A stretch of 64,000 bases of DNA, taken from JAZKBN01 sp040388605. Lineage in GTDB: Bacteria > Bacteroidota > Bacteroidia > Cytophagales > Flexibacteraceae. The notes beneath the pieces were generated by a model. It was given only the letters and a program-made list of their open reading frames with translations, was not told the DNA's origin and did not search any database. Numbering within the stretch: the first letter of the stretch is position 1; each line of letters opens with the position of its first letter. The translations under genes and the position numbers were made by a program. The DNA lies in contig JAZKBN010000018.1 in the NCBI GenBank assembly GCA_040388605.1, forward strand, positions 1 through 64,000, in the 5' to 3' direction. Positions 62,203 to 64,000 of the stretch are shown piece after piece.

Positions 62203-64000
62203 TTAAAAGGCCTGCAACCTGTTCAGCTTCCTGTAAAGCCCTTTTTCGTCGTTTAATAAAGAAATGTGAGTACCTTCTTCCACAATACTGCCGCTTTGAA
62301 GCACCAAAATAGAATCAGCGCTTTGAATAGTGCTAAGCCTGTGTGCAATTACCAATGAGGTCCGGTTTTCCATCAGCTTAGCCAATGCATCCTGCACAAG
62401 CATTTCAGATTCGGTATCAAGCGCCGAAGTAGCCTCATCAAGAATAAGTATGGCAGGGTTCTTTAAAACAGCCCTTGCAATGCTGAGGCGCTGCCTTTGG
62501 CCGCCGCTTAGCTTTACGCCGCGGTCGCCTATAATGGTATCATAACCATGTTCCGATTTTATAATAAACTCATGCGCGTTTGCAATGGCTGCGGCACGGT
62601 AAACCTCTTCCTTAGTGGCATCTGTTTTGGCGAAGGCTATGTTATTGAAAATAGTGTCGTTAAAAAGAACGCTTTCCTGTGTAACAACACCCATTTGCGC
62701 CCTCACCGATTCAATATCGTAATCGCGAACATCTTTACCGTCTATGAGTACCTGCCCGGCAGTTACATCATAAAAGCGCGGAATTAAATCTGCAATGGTG
62801 CTCTTGCCGCCGCCACTTGGGCCAACAAGGGCTATGGTTTTCCCTTTTGGCAGCTTAAATGAAACATTGTGCAGTACAGTAGACTTTCCGTAGGCAAAGC
62901 TCACATTTTTAAGCTCTATGCAATCGCTGAAATCAGCAAGCGGAACGGCGCCGACCTTATCGGTAACCTGGTTTACCTCATCCAATATTTTAAATATGCG
63001 CTCACCGCTGGCCAGGCCCCGCTGCACCGATCCGAATGCACCGCTCAGCGCTTTTGCCGGGCGCATAACCTGCGAAAATATGACCACGTAAGTCAGGAAA
63101 GCGCCTGCATCGAGCTCAGGGTTAGGGTCAAGCACCAGCTTGCCGCCATATAGTATTATGCCTGCAATCATTAGGCTTCCTAAAAACTCCGAAGTAGGCC
63201 CGGCCGCTTCGCGGCGAATAGATGTTTTGCGAATAAGCCTTGTGTAAAAACCGTCTTCATCGAAAAACTTACGACGTATATAGCCCGTTCCGTTAAATGC
63301 TTTTATAACGCGCATACCGCCCAGGCTTTCATCCAAAATACTCATCATGCGTCCGAGAGAGTCCTGCCCTTCCCGGGCTTCGCGACGCAGGTTCTTGGTT
63401 ATAAGGCCAATTAAGCCCCCCGAAACAGGAATAATAAGCAGCGTGAACAGCGTTAGCTTGCCCGAAATATAAATAAGCACCCCGAGGTAAAAAGCTATCG
63501 TAATAGGCTCTTTCATGATTACCGATAAGGTATTCGCCACGCTCGATTCCACCTCGCGAACATCAACAGTAATACGGCTTATAATATCGCCTTTGCGCTC
63601 GTTGCTGAAATAGCCCAGGTGCATGCTGCTTATTTTCTGAAAGAGCTCACGCCGCAGGTTACTTACGGTGCCTGTTCTGAGCGTTTCAATTATAGACGAG
63701 GCTAAAAAGGTAAATATGGCCGAGCACATAACGCTCACCACCAACACCCCGCAAACAAAGGCCAAGGCCCCTGTTCTACCATTTGTAAGCACCTGGTTCG
63801 AAAGGTAATAGTTGAAAAGCGATGTGATATAATCTATCTTATGTGCCAAATCGAAATGCGGCTCAACGGCCATTTTCTGCAAGGCTGCCGTATCAAGGGT
63901 TTTAAAGAGCAGGTTCAGGGTAGGTATCAGCATCGAAAAATTGACAAGCCCGAAGCAAATAGAGGCAAGCGAAAAAAGCAGGTACGGAATAATAAACTTG
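62203..64000 (-). CDS. ABC exporter (fused permease-ATPase, MsbA-like), 5' end outside the window
   Basis: An inner-membrane half-transporter; the first ATG inside the window is at 63933, but the frame stays open to the right edge and reads as the first membrane helix (FIIPYLLFSLASICFGLVNF). So the true start lies beyond 64000. The permease part has the coupling-helix region typical of type IV exporters. The ATPase shows Walker A GPSGGGKST, Q-loop VTQESVLFN, signature LSGGQRQR, Walker B ILILDEATSALD and IAHRLST. It is probably a lipid or lipooligosaccharide flippase; hldD nearby is compatible with this but not proof. Confidence 0.92.
   Translation of the reverse strand, partial: KFIIPYLLFSLASICFGLVNFSMLIPTLNLLFKTLDTAALQKMAVEPHFDLAHKIDYITSLFNYYLSNQVLTNGRTGALAFVCGVLVVSVMCSAIFTFLASSIIETLRTGTVSNLRRELFQKISSMHLGYFSNERKGDIISRITVDVREVESSVANTLSVIMKEPITIAFYLGVLIYISGKLTLFTLLIIPVSGGLIGLITKNLRREAREGQDSLGRMMSILDESLGGMRVIKAFNGTGYIRRKFFDEDGFYTRLIRKTSIRREAAGPTSEFLGSLMIAGIILYGGKLVLDPNPELDAGAFLTYVVIFSQVMRPAKALSGAFGSVQRGLASGERIFKILDEVNQVTDKVGAVPLADFSDCIELKNVSFAYGKSTVLHNVSFKLPKGKTIALVGPSGGGKSTIADLIPRFYDVTAGQVLIDGKDVRDYDIESVRAQMGVVTQESVLFNDTIFNNIAFAKTDATKEEVYRAAAIANAHEFIIKSEHGYDTIIGDRGVKLSGGQRQRLSIARAVLKNPAILILDEATSALDTESEMLVQDALAKLMENRTSLVIAHRLSTIQSADSILVLQSGSIVEEGTHISLLNDEKGLYRKLNRLQAF

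Overview
The window is chromosomal DNA of a member of the Bacteroidota. It has C-terminal type IX secretion sorting domains on two large secreted proteins, a TonB receptor with an N-terminal carboxypeptidase-regulatory-like domain paired with a DUF4249 lipoprotein, lipoproteins with K/D-rich tails after the lipid cysteine, a TIGR02757 protein, a bifunctional Rel/SpoT enzyme, and several TAnnTTTG (-7) promoter elements of the Bacteroidota type. GC content is in the mid-40s percent by eye. Genus is not assignable. Most of the window is ordinary core and housekeeping sequence with dense coding.

Layout. 0.3-7 kb: hybrid histidine kinase overlapping prmC, a surface lipoprotein and a lone CoA-transferase subunit A. 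7-14 kb: small lipoproteins, a tandem pair of equal-length paralogous membrane proteins, a TIGR02757 protein and a dipeptidyl-peptidase IV. 14-19.6 kb: guaB (broken by an assembly gap with foreign flanking bases), queG, and a minus-strand cluster of LolD-like ATPase, gamma-carbonic-anhydrase-like protein and a polytopic membrane protein. 20-33 kb: TonB receptor/DUF4249 pair, APC permease, TIGR00266 protein, acetyltransferase, Rel/SpoT, pth, fabI and an M42-like peptidase. 33.2-37.8 kb: a 1544-residue modular secreted protein.

38.0-42.86 kb is the only clearly accessory tract. It is a graveyard of mobile-element parts: a degenerate copy of an excisionase-type HTH gene, an IS21-family remnant with a truncated istB, a truncated DUF6965-like gene, an ORF6N gene, an intact HTH gene with iteron-like arrays upstream, and a 20-bp direct repeat near both sides. 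It abuts the 3' end of mnmE. No integrase is present.

42.86-64 kb is core again: mnmE, a VOC protein, a secreted SGNH hydrolase, argD-argB, an AddA/RecB-like helicase-nuclease, cdd, a response regulator/kinase, leuS (with a central segment of different composition), hldD, a DUF3825 gene split by a one-base frameshift, proline dehydrogenase, and an ABC exporter that runs off the right edge.

I did not find a convincing complete new multi-gene system. The best leads are the mosaic leuS, the mnmE-adjacent element with its repeat arrays, the frameshifted DUF3825 gene, and the duplicated 373-residue membrane proteins. I saw no tRNA, rRNA or CRISPR array.
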